A stretch of 64,000 nucleotides of DNA from Kitasatospora aureofaciens (GTDB taxonomy: Bacteria; Actinomycetota; Actinomycetes; Streptomycetales; Streptomycetaceae): contig JODU01000005.1 in the NCBI GenBank assembly GCA_000720845.1, forward strand, positions 248,001 through 312,000, in the 5' to 3' direction. Under the pieces are notes generated by a model. The model saw only the letters and a list, made by a program, of their open reading frames with translations, was not told where the DNA came from and made no database searches. Below are positions 17,456-28,827 of this stretch, piece after piece. Both the position numbers and the translations under genes were made by a program. How positions within the stretch are numbered: position 1 is the first letter of the stretch; every line of letters begins with the position of its first letter.

Positions 17456-17460
17456 CAGGG

Positions 17461-17495
17461 AAACCCCCCGGATCGGCATCCGGGGGGTTTGTTCG
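17461..17495 (+). terminator. Terminator between tRNA-Ala copy 2 and the NuoF-like gene
   Basis: A perfect palindrome (AAACCCCCCGGAT, loop CGGC, ATCCGGGGGGTTT) with a short T-rich tail. It is symmetrical, so it can serve both the tRNA (plus) and the convergent redox gene ending at 17500 (minus). Confidence 0.85.
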
Positions 17496-17499
17496 TGTC

Positions 17500-19110
17500 T
17501 CAGCGGCCGAGTGCCCGGCGGCCGCGGCCCTGGGACAGCACCGGCAGGTTGCTGCGCGAGGACGGTGCCTGCCCGCGGGTGTCCTCCTCGATGCGCAGCG
17601 CCAGCGCCGGACAGCGGCGCACCGCGCGCACCGCCTTGGCCTCGGCGAAACGCGGCACCTCGGCCTGCGCGACGGTCGGGAAGCCGTCGGCGCCGAGCTG
17701 GAAGACCTCCGGCAGGATGTCCGCGCACAGCCCGTGGCCCCGGCACAGCGTCCAGTCGACGTAGATCTTCTGGCGGCTGGGGCCGTTGTCCTCCCCGCCG
17801 CCCGGGACGCCGGTCGGGTTCCGGCCGCCCTCGAAGAGCGGCAGCACGCCCTCCACGGGCCGTCCGCAGCCGTTGCCGAGGACATGGGCGGCCAGGTCGT
17901 CCGTGAACGCCGTGACGGTCGACTCCAGGAACATCGCCGAGCCGTCCGGGTGCGAGCAGGCACCGCGCCGCTTCACGTTCCTCGCGACCTGCTTGACCGC
18001 CTCCAGGGCGGCCGGGCCGCCGCCGTTGAGGATGTCCTCCAGGCCGCGCGCGGCGGCCGGCAGACCCAGGTAGCAGGGCCCGCACTGGCCGGCGCTCTCC
18101 TCGGCCAGCCACTGCGCCACCCGCAGCGACTCGCCGAGCGGGCAGGTGTCCTGACTGATCGGCAGGATCGCGCCCGCGCCGAGCGAGCCGCCCACCTGCT
18201 GAAGCGAGTTGCGGGAGACGATCGCCTCGTCGACGGTCGCCGCGTCGATCCACTTGCCGTGGTAGCCGCCGGTCAGCACGCCCTGCGGCACCGGCGGGGC
18301 GCCGGCCAGCTGGAGGACGTAGCGCAGCGGCACGCCCGTCGGGACCTCGATCACCATGGGGCGGGCCACCGCGCCGGAGACGGTGAGCATCACGGTGCCC
18401 GGCTCGTCGTACAGCCCCGTGTTGCCGTAGCGCTCGGGGCCGATGCGGGCGGCGATCGCCAGCTGGGCGAAGGTCTCGGCGTTGGACAGCAGGGTCGGCG
18501 CGCCGCCGACGCCGCTCCTGGAGGCGCTCACCTTGCGGCCGGGCGGGATCGCCGGACCGCCGTCGATGGAGCGGATCAGCGAGGCCGCCGCGCCGGTGAC
18601 CATGCGCACCGGATTGCGCTGCACGCGCGCGCGGAGGGCGGACCGGCGGCCGTTGCTCAGCCCGCGTTCGGCGAGGGCGGCCTCCATGGAACGCTGCGTG
18701 GACTCGCGGGTGACCCCGATGACCAGCGTGCGGGCGCCCATGGCCTCGGCGCACAGCAGCGCGCCGTCCAGGATCAGGTGCGGGGCGCGGTTGATCAGCA
18801 CCGTGTCCTTGCGGCAGGCCGGCTCGTCCTCGCTGCCGTTGACGACCACGACCGGGCGTACGCCGCGCTTGATCGCCGCCTCGGCGACCGAGCGCAGCTT
18901 CTTGTGGAAGGGGAAGCCCGCGCCGCCGCGGCCCTTCAGGCTGATGCGTTCGGAGAGCTGCGCGAGCTGCTCCCCGCCCATCGGTTCGAGCGGACCGTGC
19001 ACCTTGAGGTGCATCGGCAGATCCAGGCGCTCGACAAGGTCGAAGCCCGACGTGAGCTGGGGAAGCCCGACCACGCGGACCTCTGGGACGTCGGGCAGGG
19101 CCTCGTTCAA
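17500..19110 (-). CDS. NuoF-like NADH/flavin subunit fused to a ferredoxin domain
   Basis: 536 residues. The chosen start is the TTG at 19110: it has GGAGG six bases upstream and overlaps the stop of the upstream gene (TTGA). Domains: an NADH/FMN-binding fold of the 51-kDa complex I type (LKGRGGAGFPFHKKL, VVVNGSEDEPACRKDTVLI); an SLBB domain (VMLTVSGAVARPMVIEVPTG); an iron-sulphur helical domain with SAGQCGPCYLGLP and a further Cys in RRGACSHPDG; and a C-terminal ferredoxin with YVDWTLCRGHGLCADILPE and RRCPALAL, the CxxHxxC pattern of one-cluster ferredoxins. It should take electrons from NAD(P)H, or give them, through its own cluster. The partner is the membrane haem protein encoded upstream. 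Confidence 0.87.
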   Translation of the reverse strand: MNEALPDVPEVRVVGLPQLTSGFDLVERLDLPMHLKVHGPLEPMGGEQLAQLSERISLKGRGGAGFPFHKKLRSVAEAAIKRGVRPVVVVNGSEDEPACRKDTVLINRAPHLILDGALLCAEAMGARTLVIGVTRESTQRSMEAALAERGLSNGRRSALRARVQRNPVRMVTGAAASLIRSIDGGPAIPPGRKVSASRSGVGGAPTLLSNAETFAQLAIAARIGPERYGNTGLYDEPGTVMLTVSGAVARPMVIEVPTGVPLRYVLQLAGAPPVPQGVLTGGYHGKWIDAATVDEAIVSRNSLQQVGGSLGAGAILPISQDTCPLGESLRVAQWLAEESAGQCGPCYLGLPAAARGLEDILNGGGPAALEAVKQVARNVKRRGACSHPDGSAMFLESTVTAFTDDLAAHVLGNGCGRPVEGVLPLFEGGRNPTGVPGGGEDNGPSRQKIYVDWTLCRGHGLCADILPEVFQLGADGFPTVAQAEVPRFAEAKAVRAVRRCPALALRIEEDTRGQAPSSRSNLPVLSQGRGRRALGR

Positions 19111-20372
19111 TTCAAGCCTCCGGAAGGCGTGTTCCAAGGTTCACCGGAACCCGGTGCGTCGAAGTCGTGGACCGACGACGGCACACCGGGGGTTGGTTCG
19201 GGGGCGGGACCGCTGTTGTACGTGTCGTCCGGGTAGTACGTGTCGTAGACCGCGTTCGTCTCACGGGTGTCGTACACGTCACTCGATCCGTAGCCCGAGG
19301 CGTACTGCGCGGAGTAGCTCGCGGAGGGGGCCGACGGGTCCGCCGTGCCGTAGACCGGGATGGTGTGTCCCGTGTCGTTGAGCGGGTCGTAGAGCGACGG
19401 AGGCGCCTCGCCGACCGGGGGCGGCGACGGTACGGGCCAGCTGCCCGAGGTGCTGCCGCTGCCGTCCACGACCGGCATCGCCTCGGTGGGCCGCAGGTCC
19501 GACGGCAGCGGGGCGGACGCGGCCGGGTCGGCCGTCAGCGGCCGCCGGCGCGTGCCCGAGGGGCCGGACACGGCGCGGTAGGCCGCCGCGAAGCCACCCG
19601 CGGGCTCGGGAGGAGCGAGGCGCTCCGCGGGCTCGTACAGCGGTGCGGACGGGGACGCGCCACGCGTGGGCGACGCCCCGGCGCGCTCGTAGCCCGGCAG
19701 GGCCGCGGTGTCCCTCGGCCGGCTCTCCGCCTGCTCCTCGCGGGCGGGCCGCTCCCCGGTCCCGAGGAGGCCGGCGATCCGGTCGGCGACCTTGCGCTTG
19801 ACCGGCCGGGGCGCCGCGCGCAGCGCCAGGGCCGCCATGACGCCGACCACGGACAGGGCGTACAGGACCACGAAGACCGGCTTGGCCGCGCGACCCGCGT
19901 AGAGCCCGTGCAGCAGGGCCAGGCACCACGCCGGGTAGGCCAGCATGTGCATGGCCCGCCAGCGGGCCGCCACGGGGGCCGGGGAGGCGAAGCGGTTGCG
20001 CAGGGCTCCGGTGACCCCGACGAAGATCATGAGCATGCTGGCCAGGGTGCCGAAGCCGATGAGGACGGCCCGGCCGCCGAACGCCTCGTCGTCCGTGGCC
20101 AGGAGTCCGAACGGGAGGACCGCGGCGACCCAGGTGGTGTGGTCCAGGGCCAGCTTGACCACGATGTGCACCAGCAGGAAGACGACCGAGGCGACCGCGG
20201 TGGTCCGGTGCACCGCCTGGGCCAGGATCCGCTGCCGGGTGTCGAGGACGATCCGGTCCTGGGCGAGCAGACCCCAGATCACCGAGCAGCTGAGGAAGAC
20301 GAGGGAGAGGACGCCGGCGCCGAAGTTCAGGAACTGGGCGAAGGTGTCGTCCATCGTGCTGTCGTTCGTCAT
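19107..20372 (-). CDS. Cytochrome b / ferric-reductase-like transmembrane protein with long disordered tail
   Basis: 421 residues from the ATG at 20372, which has GGAGGT nine bases upstream; the open frame upstream of it is not protein-like. Six hydrophobic helices occupy residues 1-190 (FGAGVLSLVFLSCSVIWGLL, TTAVASVVFLLVHIVVKLAL, MLAYPAWCLALLHGLYAG). Histidines in AVHRTT, LVHIVV, MHMLAY and LLHGLY are placed to bind two haems across the membrane, as in the ferric-reductase/cytochrome b561-like superfamily. Residues 200-421 are Pro/Ser/Tyr-rich and probably disordered. Translation is coupled to the NuoF-ferredoxin gene. I infer a membrane electron-transfer unit; the final acceptor is unknown. 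Confidence 0.82.
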   Translation of the reverse strand: MTNDSTMDDTFAQFLNFGAGVLSLVFLSCSVIWGLLAQDRIVLDTRQRILAQAVHRTTAVASVVFLLVHIVVKLALDHTTWVAAVLPFGLLATDDEAFGGRAVLIGFGTLASMLMIFVGVTGALRNRFASPAPVAARWRAMHMLAYPAWCLALLHGLYAGRAAKPVFVVLYALSVVGVMAALALRAAPRPVKRKVADRIAGLLGTGERPAREEQAESRPRDTAALPGYERAGASPTRGASPSAPLYEPAERLAPPEPAGGFAAAYRAVSGPSGTRRRPLTADPAASAPLPSDLRPTEAMPVVDGSGSTSGSWPVPSPPPVGEAPPSLYDPLNDTGHTIPVYGTADPSAPSASYSAQYASGYGSSDVYDTRETNAVYDTYYPDDTYNSGPAPEPTPGVPSSVHDFDAPGSGEPWNTPSGGLN

Positions 20373-20589
20373 GACGACGGACCTCCGCACGTCAGGGACG
20401 TGGCGGGAGGCGGCGGGCTGGTGCGGCGAGGGTGGATCGGGGGAGGGTTCATGGGGGCAACTCCGGAGCGGTTCGGGAAAGCGGTCCCGCTGCCGCACTC
20501 TAAGTGGCGCCATACCCGTGGGTAGGAGGTTTGAGTTATTGCGTTGTTATCAAATGACAGCGCGCTCGTGCTGGTGTCCCTTAGTGGTC

Positions 20590-20604
20590 GTTACGCGAAG
20601 TAAC
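20590..20604. promoter_or_regulatory. Palindromic operator candidate in the cytochrome/leuS divergent region
   Basis: GTTAC-GCGAA-GTAAC is a perfect 5-base inverted repeat with a 5-base spacer, in an AT-richer divergent intergenic region. Such sites often bind dimeric repressors. No regulator is identified. Confidence 0.35.
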
Positions 20605-20710
20605 CTTTGACCTTGGTTCAGGGTCGGCTTCGGTTTCCGGATCCCGGCCCCCGGATTCCGGTCGCCGCGAGGCCGCCCCGGTCCCGTCGCGGCCCGCTCG
20701 ACGACTGCGG

Positions 20711-20716
20711 TACCCT
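20711..20716 (+). promoter_or_regulatory. -10 element of the leuS leader transcript
   Basis: TACCCT six bases before the leader-peptide ATG at 20723, so the leader peptide would be translated from a leaderless RNA. No clear -35 box. Confidence 0.5.
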
Positions 20717-20722
20717 GACGCC

Positions 20723-20761
20723 ATGCGTGCCGTACGCCTTCTGCTTAGCGAGCCGCGCTGA
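20723..20761 (+). CDS. Leucine leader peptide of the leuS attenuator
   Basis: Twelve codons: MRAVRLLLSEPR then TGA. Three consecutive leucine codons are CTT CTG CTT; CTT is rare at this GC content, so a ribosome would stall there when charged tRNA-Leu is short. A hairpin with a T tract follows about 50 bases later and leuS starts at 20911. This is the layout of ribosome-mediated attenuation. The peptide itself has no function beyond being translated. Confidence 0.8.
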   Translation: MRAVRLLLSEPR

Positions 20762-20808
20762 TCAGTCCCGACCCCGGTCGTAGTCCGGTGGCCGGAATCG
20801 GCGCGGCG

Positions 20809-20833
20809 TCCCCTCCTGTGCGAGGGGATTTTT
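20809..20833 (+). terminator. Attenuator terminator upstream of leuS
   Basis: TCCCCTC, loop CTGTGC, GAGGGGA, then TTTTT. The 47 bases between the leader stop and this stem hold GC-rich inverted segments (for example CCGGTGGCCGG) that could form the alternative antiterminator. Confidence 0.8.
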
Positions 20834-20910
20834 CATTTCCCGGCAATCGCAGCCGCTGGTCATGAATGTCGCAGCCGCTGGCAGAGACGATCGATGGAGC
20901 TTTGAGGATC

Positions 20911-23820
<2,910 letters not shown>

Positions 23821-23983
23821 GCGTTGACCGGGGCGCCTCGGGCGACCCCTACGGGTCCGGTACGGGCAGGTTCGGGGTTCTTGCGGAACCCTGGGCCTGC
23901 CCGCTGCGTTTACCGTGGAAGAGCGGCGCGACCAGTGCCGTGGACCGCCGGTGCGCGGGCCGGACGCCCGAAGGAGGAGCCTC

Positions 23984-24742
23984 GTGGAAGCAGCGCTCAC
24001 AGTGTTCGCCCTGCTCTTCCTGCTCGCCGTGGTGCTGGGCGTCTACGCCACGGTGAAGGCCGTCGGCGCCGCCAAGCGCAGCGTGGACCGCGGCATCACC
24101 CAGGCCCGGCGCACCGTCGAGGACCACACCCTGCGGGCCAAGTCCCTGGTGCAGGTGGGCCCGGCGGGCGAGCTGGCACAGCTGCGGCTGACCCTGCGCA
24201 CCTCCATGCGGGCCACGCAGGACGCGCTGCACGCGCGCGTGGCCGAGGACGAGTCCCTCAAGGAGTCCCTCGCCCTCTTCGAGAGGCTCAGCGCGCACGG
24301 CTTCGAGCTGGACGGCGAGCTGCGGCGCCTGGAGTCCGAGCCGGACCGTGCCACCCTCGCCGAGCGCCTGCCCGGGCTGCGGGAGCGCACCGAGCGCATC
24401 ACCCGGTCGGCGGACGCCCTGCGCTGGGCGGCCCGCGACCGCGCCCGCCGCTTCGCGGACGACGACCTCGACTCACTGAGCGCGCAGATCGACGTGGAGG
24501 CCGGCGCGCTGCGGCACTGGACGGAGACGGACCCCGGGCCGGGACTGGGGGCGGAGCCGACCACCGCGCCGGCCTCCTGGCCCGAGGCCCCGTCCGCCGA
24601 CGCCTCGTCCACCCGGCAGACCTGGCCGGACGCTCCGGCGCAAGGACCGGCGCAGGAGCCCGTCCGCCCCGCCATCACCCCGCCCGCCGCGAGCCCCGTG
24701 TACCCGTGGCAGAAGAAGCCCCGCCCGGAGAGCACGACCTGA
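23984..24742 (+). CDS. Membrane-anchored coiled-coil protein, unknown function
   Basis: 252 residues from a GTG at 23984 with AAGGAGG upstream. An N-terminal transmembrane helix (LTVFALLFLLAVVLGVYATV) is followed by a long charged, heptad-like helical region (about residues 25-180: RSVDRGITQARRTVEDHTL, AERLPGLRERTERITRSADA) and a Pro/Ala/Thr-rich tail (GPAQEPVRPAITPPAASP). No enzymatic motif. It may act as a scaffold at the membrane. It lies between leuS and degV on the same strand but with its own ribosome site and a 160-base gap before it. Confidence 0.75.
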   Translation: MEAALTVFALLFLLAVVLGVYATVKAVGAAKRSVDRGITQARRTVEDHTLRAKSLVQVGPAGELAQLRLTLRTSMRATQDALHARVAEDESLKESLALFERLSAHGFELDGELRRLESEPDRATLAERLPGLRERTERITRSADALRWAARDRARRFADDDLDSLSAQIDVEAGALRHWTETDPGPGLGAEPTTAPASWPEAPSADASSTRQTWPDAPAQGPAQEPVRPAITPPAASPVYPWQKKPRPESTT

Positions 24743-24819
24743 GCGGCCCCGCCGGCCCGGTCCGGCCCTGTGAACGCCCGGTCGTTGGGGCCGGACTGCC
24801 GTACGGGCACTACGCCAGG

Positions 24820-24825
24820 TAACCT
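24820..24825 (+). promoter_or_regulatory. -10 element for a leaderless degV-family transcript
   Basis: TAACCT seven bases upstream of the ATG at 24833; no ribosome site in between. Confidence 0.45.
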
Positions 24826-24832
24826 CCAGCTC

Positions 24833-25678
24833 ATGTCCCGCCATGTCGCTATCGTCACGGATTCAACGGCCTACCTTCCGGCCCGGACGATGGAGCGGCA
24901 CGGCATCACCGCGGTACCCCTGACCGTCGCCCTGGGCGACCGGGCCCTGGAAGAGGGCACCGAGATCTCGACCCGCTCCCTGGCCCAGGCGCTGCAGAAA
25001 CGGCGGCCGGTCACCACCTCGCGCCCCAGCCCCGAACTCTTCGCCGAGACCTACCGCAGGATCGCCGAGTCCGGCGCCGACGGCATCGTCTCCCTGCACC
25101 TGTCCGCCGAACTCTCCGGCACCCACGACGCGGCCGTCGTCGCGGCGCGTGAGGCCGCCGTCCCGGTCAGGGTCGTGGACACCGGGATGATCGCGATGGC
25201 CCTCGGCTTCTGCGCGCTCGCCGCCGCGGAGACGGCGGAGGCGGGCGGCACGGTCGACGAGGCCGTCACGGCCGCGGAGAAACGCGCCGCGGGCACCTCC
25301 GCCTACTTCTACGTCGACACCCTCGACTATCTGCGCCGCGGCGGCCGGATCGGGGCGGCCCAGGCGCTGTTCGGTTCCGCGCTCGCCGTGAAGCCGCTGC
25401 TCCAGCTGGCGGGGGGCCGCATCGAACCCCTGGAGAAGGTCCGGACGGCGTCCAAGGCCATCGCCCGGCTGGAGGAGATCGCCGCCGACCGGGCGGGCAG
25501 CGCTCCCGTCGACGTCGCCGTCCACCATCTCGCCGCCCCCGACCGGGCGTCGGCGCTGGCGGACCGCCTGCGGGACCGGGTGCCCGGGCTGGCCGACCTG
25601 CACGTGAGCGAGGTCGGCGCGGTGATCGGCGCGCACACGGGGCCGGGGCTGCTGGGGGTCGTGGTCTCGTCGCGGTGA
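24833..25678 (+). CDS. DegV family (fatty-acid-binding) protein
   Basis: 281 residues from the ATG at 24833. The first strand and loop RHVAIVTDSTAYLP and the second TSRPSPELFAETYRR are the DegV fold, with GIVSLHLSAELSGTHDAAVV and VVDTGMIAMALGFCALAA completing the lipid pocket. The C-terminal domain has DTLDYLRRGGRIGAAQALFG, typical of the family. DegV/FakB proteins hold a fatty acid for phosphorylation by FakA; whether this one does is unknown, as no FakA-like kinase gene is in view. The comEA-comEC operon follows. Confidence 0.93.
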   Translation: MSRHVAIVTDSTAYLPARTMERHGITAVPLTVALGDRALEEGTEISTRSLAQALQKRRPVTTSRPSPELFAETYRRIAESGADGIVSLHLSAELSGTHDAAVVAAREAAVPVRVVDTGMIAMALGFCALAAAETAEAGGTVDEAVTAAEKRAAGTSAYFYVDTLDYLRRGGRIGAAQALFGSALAVKPLLQLAGGRIEPLEKVRTASKAIARLEEIAADRAGSAPVDVAVHHLAAPDRASALADRLRDRVPGLADLHVSEVGAVIGAHTGPGLLGVVVSSR

Positions 25679-25695
25679 GCGCGCGCGGGGGCGTG

Positions 25696-25751
25696 GCGAG
25701 TGGCGTGGCCGGGGCGGTGGCCTGTGGCGGGGCGAGTGGCGTGGCCGGGGC
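25696..25751 (+). repeat. Two 20-base direct repeats, period 36
   Basis: GCGAGTGGCGTGGCCGGGGC occurs at 25696-25715 and again at 25732-25751 in the G-rich spacer between degV and comEA. No function is suggested. Confidence 0.7.
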
Positions 25752-25851
25752 CCGGGATGCGTGTTGCCGGTCACCCGTGAGGGGGCCGGAGTTTTCCACA
25801 ACCCGTGGGTAGTCCCCGGGAATCGCCCATGATCATCGCGAGGGCGTCGCG

Positions 25852-26913
25852 GTGCCCGATCCTCGTCGCATGGCTCTTCGATCACGCTCACGCACCACGT
25901 CCGCGACCAGTGGCCCGGGCCGCGCCCCGGCCTCCGACGGCCGTCTCGCCCACCGTCGCGCACCCGGCTCCCGCTCCCACGCCCGCCCCCGCTCCCACGC
26001 CCGGCACGGCCGCCGGCACCCGCCCCCCGAGGAGCTGCGGCGGAGGGCGGAGGCGCTGTTCGGGGAGCGCGCCGAGCAGGCCGGCCACGAGGATGTGCAG
26101 GACGGGCCGGGGAAGGGCCCACCGCCGCCCGGCCCCGTCGGCCCCGGCGGCACGGACACCGGCACGGGCGTGTCCGACGGCACCAGGACGACGTGGCGGG
26201 AGCGGACCTGGCAGGCGCTGCGGGAGCGGATGCCGCTGTGGCTGCAGACCCGGTGCGGGCTGGAGCGGCGCAGCGTGGCCGCGCTCTCGGTACTGCTCGT
26301 CGTCGCGGCGGTCTTCGCGGTGCAGCACTTCTGGTCCGGTCGCACCCAGCCGGTGGCGGCACCCGAGGTGGTGCGGGAGGCGGCGGCGTACCGGGAGGAC
26401 AAGCCGGGGCCGACGGCCGGGGACCGTGCGACGACGGGCGAGCACGGGTCCACGGCCGCGTCGGCGACCACGGCCGGACCGGAGATCGTGGTGGACGTCG
26501 GCGGCAAGGTCCGCGAGCCGGGCGTCCACAGCCTCCCGGCCGGGTCACGCGTCGCGGACGCCCTGCGAGCCGCCGGCGGGGTGCGGCCCGGCACGAAGAC
26601 CGACGGGCTCAACCGGGCCCGCTTCCTGGTGGACGGCGAACAGGTGATCGTCGGAGCGCCCGCACCCCCACCGGGAGCGGCCCCCGCTCCGGGTGGGCCG
26701 ACGGGGGCGGCGGGGCCCGCGGCACCGGTCTCCCTCAACACGGCGACCACCGACCAGCTCGACACCCTCCCGGGCGTCGGCCCGGTCCTCGCCCAGCACA
26801 TCATCGACTACCGCACCCAGCACGGCGGTTTCCGCTCGGTGGACGAACTGCGCGAGGTCAACGGCATCGGCGAGCGCCGCTTCGCCGACCTGCGGGACCT
26901 CGTGCGGCCATGA
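25852..26913 (+). CDS. comEA: ComEA-like DNA-binding helix-hairpin-helix protein
   Basis: 353 residues if started at the GTG at 25852; ATG at 25870 is an alternative and neither has a strong ribosome site. A basic cytoplasmic head of about 140 residues is followed by a transmembrane helix (VAALSVLLVVAAVFAVQHFW). Outside lie an SLBB domain (EIVVDVGGKVREPGVHSLPA) and two helix-hairpin-helix motifs (DQLDTLPGVGPVLAQHIIDY and LREVNGIGERRFADLRDL). In competent bacteria ComEA binds incoming double-stranded DNA outside the cell and passes it to ComEC. The stop overlaps the comEC start (ATGA). Because comEC is disrupted here, ComEA is left without its channel. Confidence 0.9.
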   Translation: MPDPRRMALRSRSRTTSATSGPGRAPASDGRLAHRRAPGSRSHARPRSHARHGRRHPPPEELRRRAEALFGERAEQAGHEDVQDGPGKGPPPPGPVGPGGTDTGTGVSDGTRTTWRERTWQALRERMPLWLQTRCGLERRSVAALSVLLVVAAVFAVQHFWSGRTQPVAAPEVVREAAAYREDKPGPTAGDRATTGEHGSTAASATTAGPEIVVDVGGKVREPGVHSLPAGSRVADALRAAGGVRPGTKTDGLNRARFLVDGEQVIVGAPAPPPGAAPAPGGPTGAAGPAAPVSLNTATTDQLDTLPGVGPVLAQHIIDYRTQHGGFRSVDELREVNGIGERRFADLRDLVRP

Positions 26914-28775
26914 ACACGGACGTGATGCGTGCGGACCGGCCGGACGGGCTGGGCGGGCTGCGAGGGCTGCGCGGGCCGGACGAGGTGGACCGGCCGGACG
27001 GGCACGACGGGTCGCATGAGCCCCGTGCCAGGCCCCCGCGCGCCGCCGTGCACGCCGCCTCCGGTCACCGGCTGGGCGCGGCCCACCCCCGGCAGGAGGG
27101 TCCCGCTGACCTGCGCCTGGTACCGCCCGCCCTGGCGGCGTGGGTGACGGCTGCACTGGTCCTGGACGTACCGACCGGCTGGGCGGTGGGCGTGGTGACG
27201 GGCAGCCTCTTCCTGGCCGGGGCGCTGCTGCTGGTGTCGCCGCGCGGACGGTACCGCACACCGGCCGCCGCCGTGTTGCTCTGTGTCGCCGCGTCCGCCA
27301 CCTCGGCCGCGCTGCACGGCGCGGACCCGCGCCGGGGACCCGTGCCGGAGCTGGCGCGGCGGTACGCCACCGTCACCGCGGAGGTGGAGGTCACGGCCGA
27401 CCCCCGCCTCACCCGCCCGCGAGTCCGGGGCGACCGTGCCGTGCCGCCCACGGTGCTGATCGAGGCCGACGTGCGGCGGCTGGGCGAGGCGGGCGGGACG
27501 GCGGTGACGACCCGGACGCCGGTGCTCGTCCTCGTCGACGTCGGCGAGGGAGGGAAGCGGCCCCGCGCGCGGCCCGCACCCTCCCGCTGGCTGGAGCTCC
27601 TGCCGACCACGAGGCTCCGCGTCACCGCACGGCTGTCGCCGCCGAGGAAGGGCGGTGACCGGATCGCCGCGGTGTTGCGGGTACGGGCGGGCCGACAGCC
27701 GCCGGAGTCGCCGGCTGAGCCTTCGACGGCGCAACGGCTGGCGGGACGGTTGCGGGCCGGCCTGCGCGAGGCGACCGAGGATCTGTCGGCAGACGCACGG
27801 GCGCTGCTGCCGGGGCTGGTGGTGGGGGACACCTCGCGCGTCACGCCGGAGCTGGAGGAGGCGTTCAAGGAGACCGACCTGACCCACACGCTGGCCGTTT
27901 CGGGCGCCAACTTCACGATCGTGCTCGCGCTGCTCCTCGGACCGCCGGGCCTGGCCCAGCGCAGCGAGCGCCGGGGACTGGCGCCTCGCCTCGGCCTGCA
28001 CCTGCGGACGACCGCGCTGCTCGGAGGGGGACTCGCGCTCGCCTTCGTCGTCGTGTGCCGGCCCGACCCCAGCGTGCTGCGGGCGGCGGCCTTCGGGTCC
28101 GTCGCCCTGCTCGCCCTGGCCACCGGACGCCGCAGATCACTCCTTCCGGCCCTGGCGACGGCGGTCCTGCTCCTGGTGCTCTACGACCCCTGGCTGGCCC
28201 GCAGTTACGGCTTCGTGCTCTCCGTGCTGGCCACGGGGGCGCTGCTCACGATCGCCCCACGATGGAGCGCGGCGTTGCGCCGGCGCCGGGTACCGCCCCG
28301 GCTCGCGGAGGCGCTGGCCGCCGCGGGCGCCGCGCAGGCCCTGTGCGCGCCGGTGGTCGTCGTGCTCTCGCAGCGGGTGAGCCTGGTGGGGGTGCCGTGC
28401 AACCTGTTGGCGGAGTTCGCGGTGGCCCCGGCCACGGTGCTCGGCTTCGCGGCGCTGGCGACGGCACCAGTGGCCCTGCCACCGGCCAAGGTCCTGGCCT
28501 GGTGCGGGGGCTGGCCTGCCGAGTGGATCGCGGGGATCGCCCGCACCGGGGCCGCGCTGCCCGGCGCGGGAGTGGACTGGCCGGGCGGCTGGGCCGGGGC
28601 GGCGCTGCTCGCCCTCGCCACGGTGGGCGTGCTGCTGGCCGGCCGGCGTCTGGTGCGGCACCCGTGGTGGTGCGGCGTCTGCGCCCTGCTGCTGATCCTC
28701 GTCGTGGTGCAGCCGCCCCCGCTGGCCCGGGTGATCAAGGGTTGGCCCCCGCCGGGCTGGCGGATGGTGATGTGC
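26910..28775 (+). pseudogene. comEC: comEC 5' part (membrane channel), interrupted by the inserted element
   Basis: This segment encodes about 622 residues of ComEC from an ATG overlapping the comEA stop. It has the N-terminal hydrophobic/OB-like region and the competence channel, including the family motif DLTHTLAVSGANFTIVLALL and several helices (FGSVALLALATGRRRSLLPA). Host sequence stops after RVIKGWPPPGWRMVMC; the usual next residues, DVGQGDA of the metallo-beta-lactamase domain, are found in frame at 53698. The frame reads ten codons into the insert and ends at a TGA at 28805. A truncated channel without its nuclease-like domain could still be made. Whether it works is doubtful. Confidence 0.92.
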
Positions 28776-28780
28776 GCCGG

Positions 28781-28808
28781 CTTCCCTGTTGAATTGGCGT
28801 GTTGAAGC
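28781..28808 (+). repeat. Left terminal inverted repeat
   Basis: The inner 11 bases, CGTGTTGAAGC (28798-28808), match the right end exactly in inverse; the outer 17 bases match at 12 positions with one gap. TGTTGAA occurs twice, 13 bases apart (28787 and 28800), probably recombinase half-sites. Confidence 0.8.
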
Positions 28809-28827
28809 TGAAGTAGGAGGGGACACT

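Noticed and set aside
20762..20910. T-box riboswitch upstream of leuS
   Set aside because: No T-box motif or specifier stem-loop was found; the short peptide with three Leu codons and the adjacent terminator explain the region.
25696..25751. CRISPR-like repeat
   Set aside because: Only two 20-base copies in a G-rich low-complexity spacer, with no further units and no cas genes.
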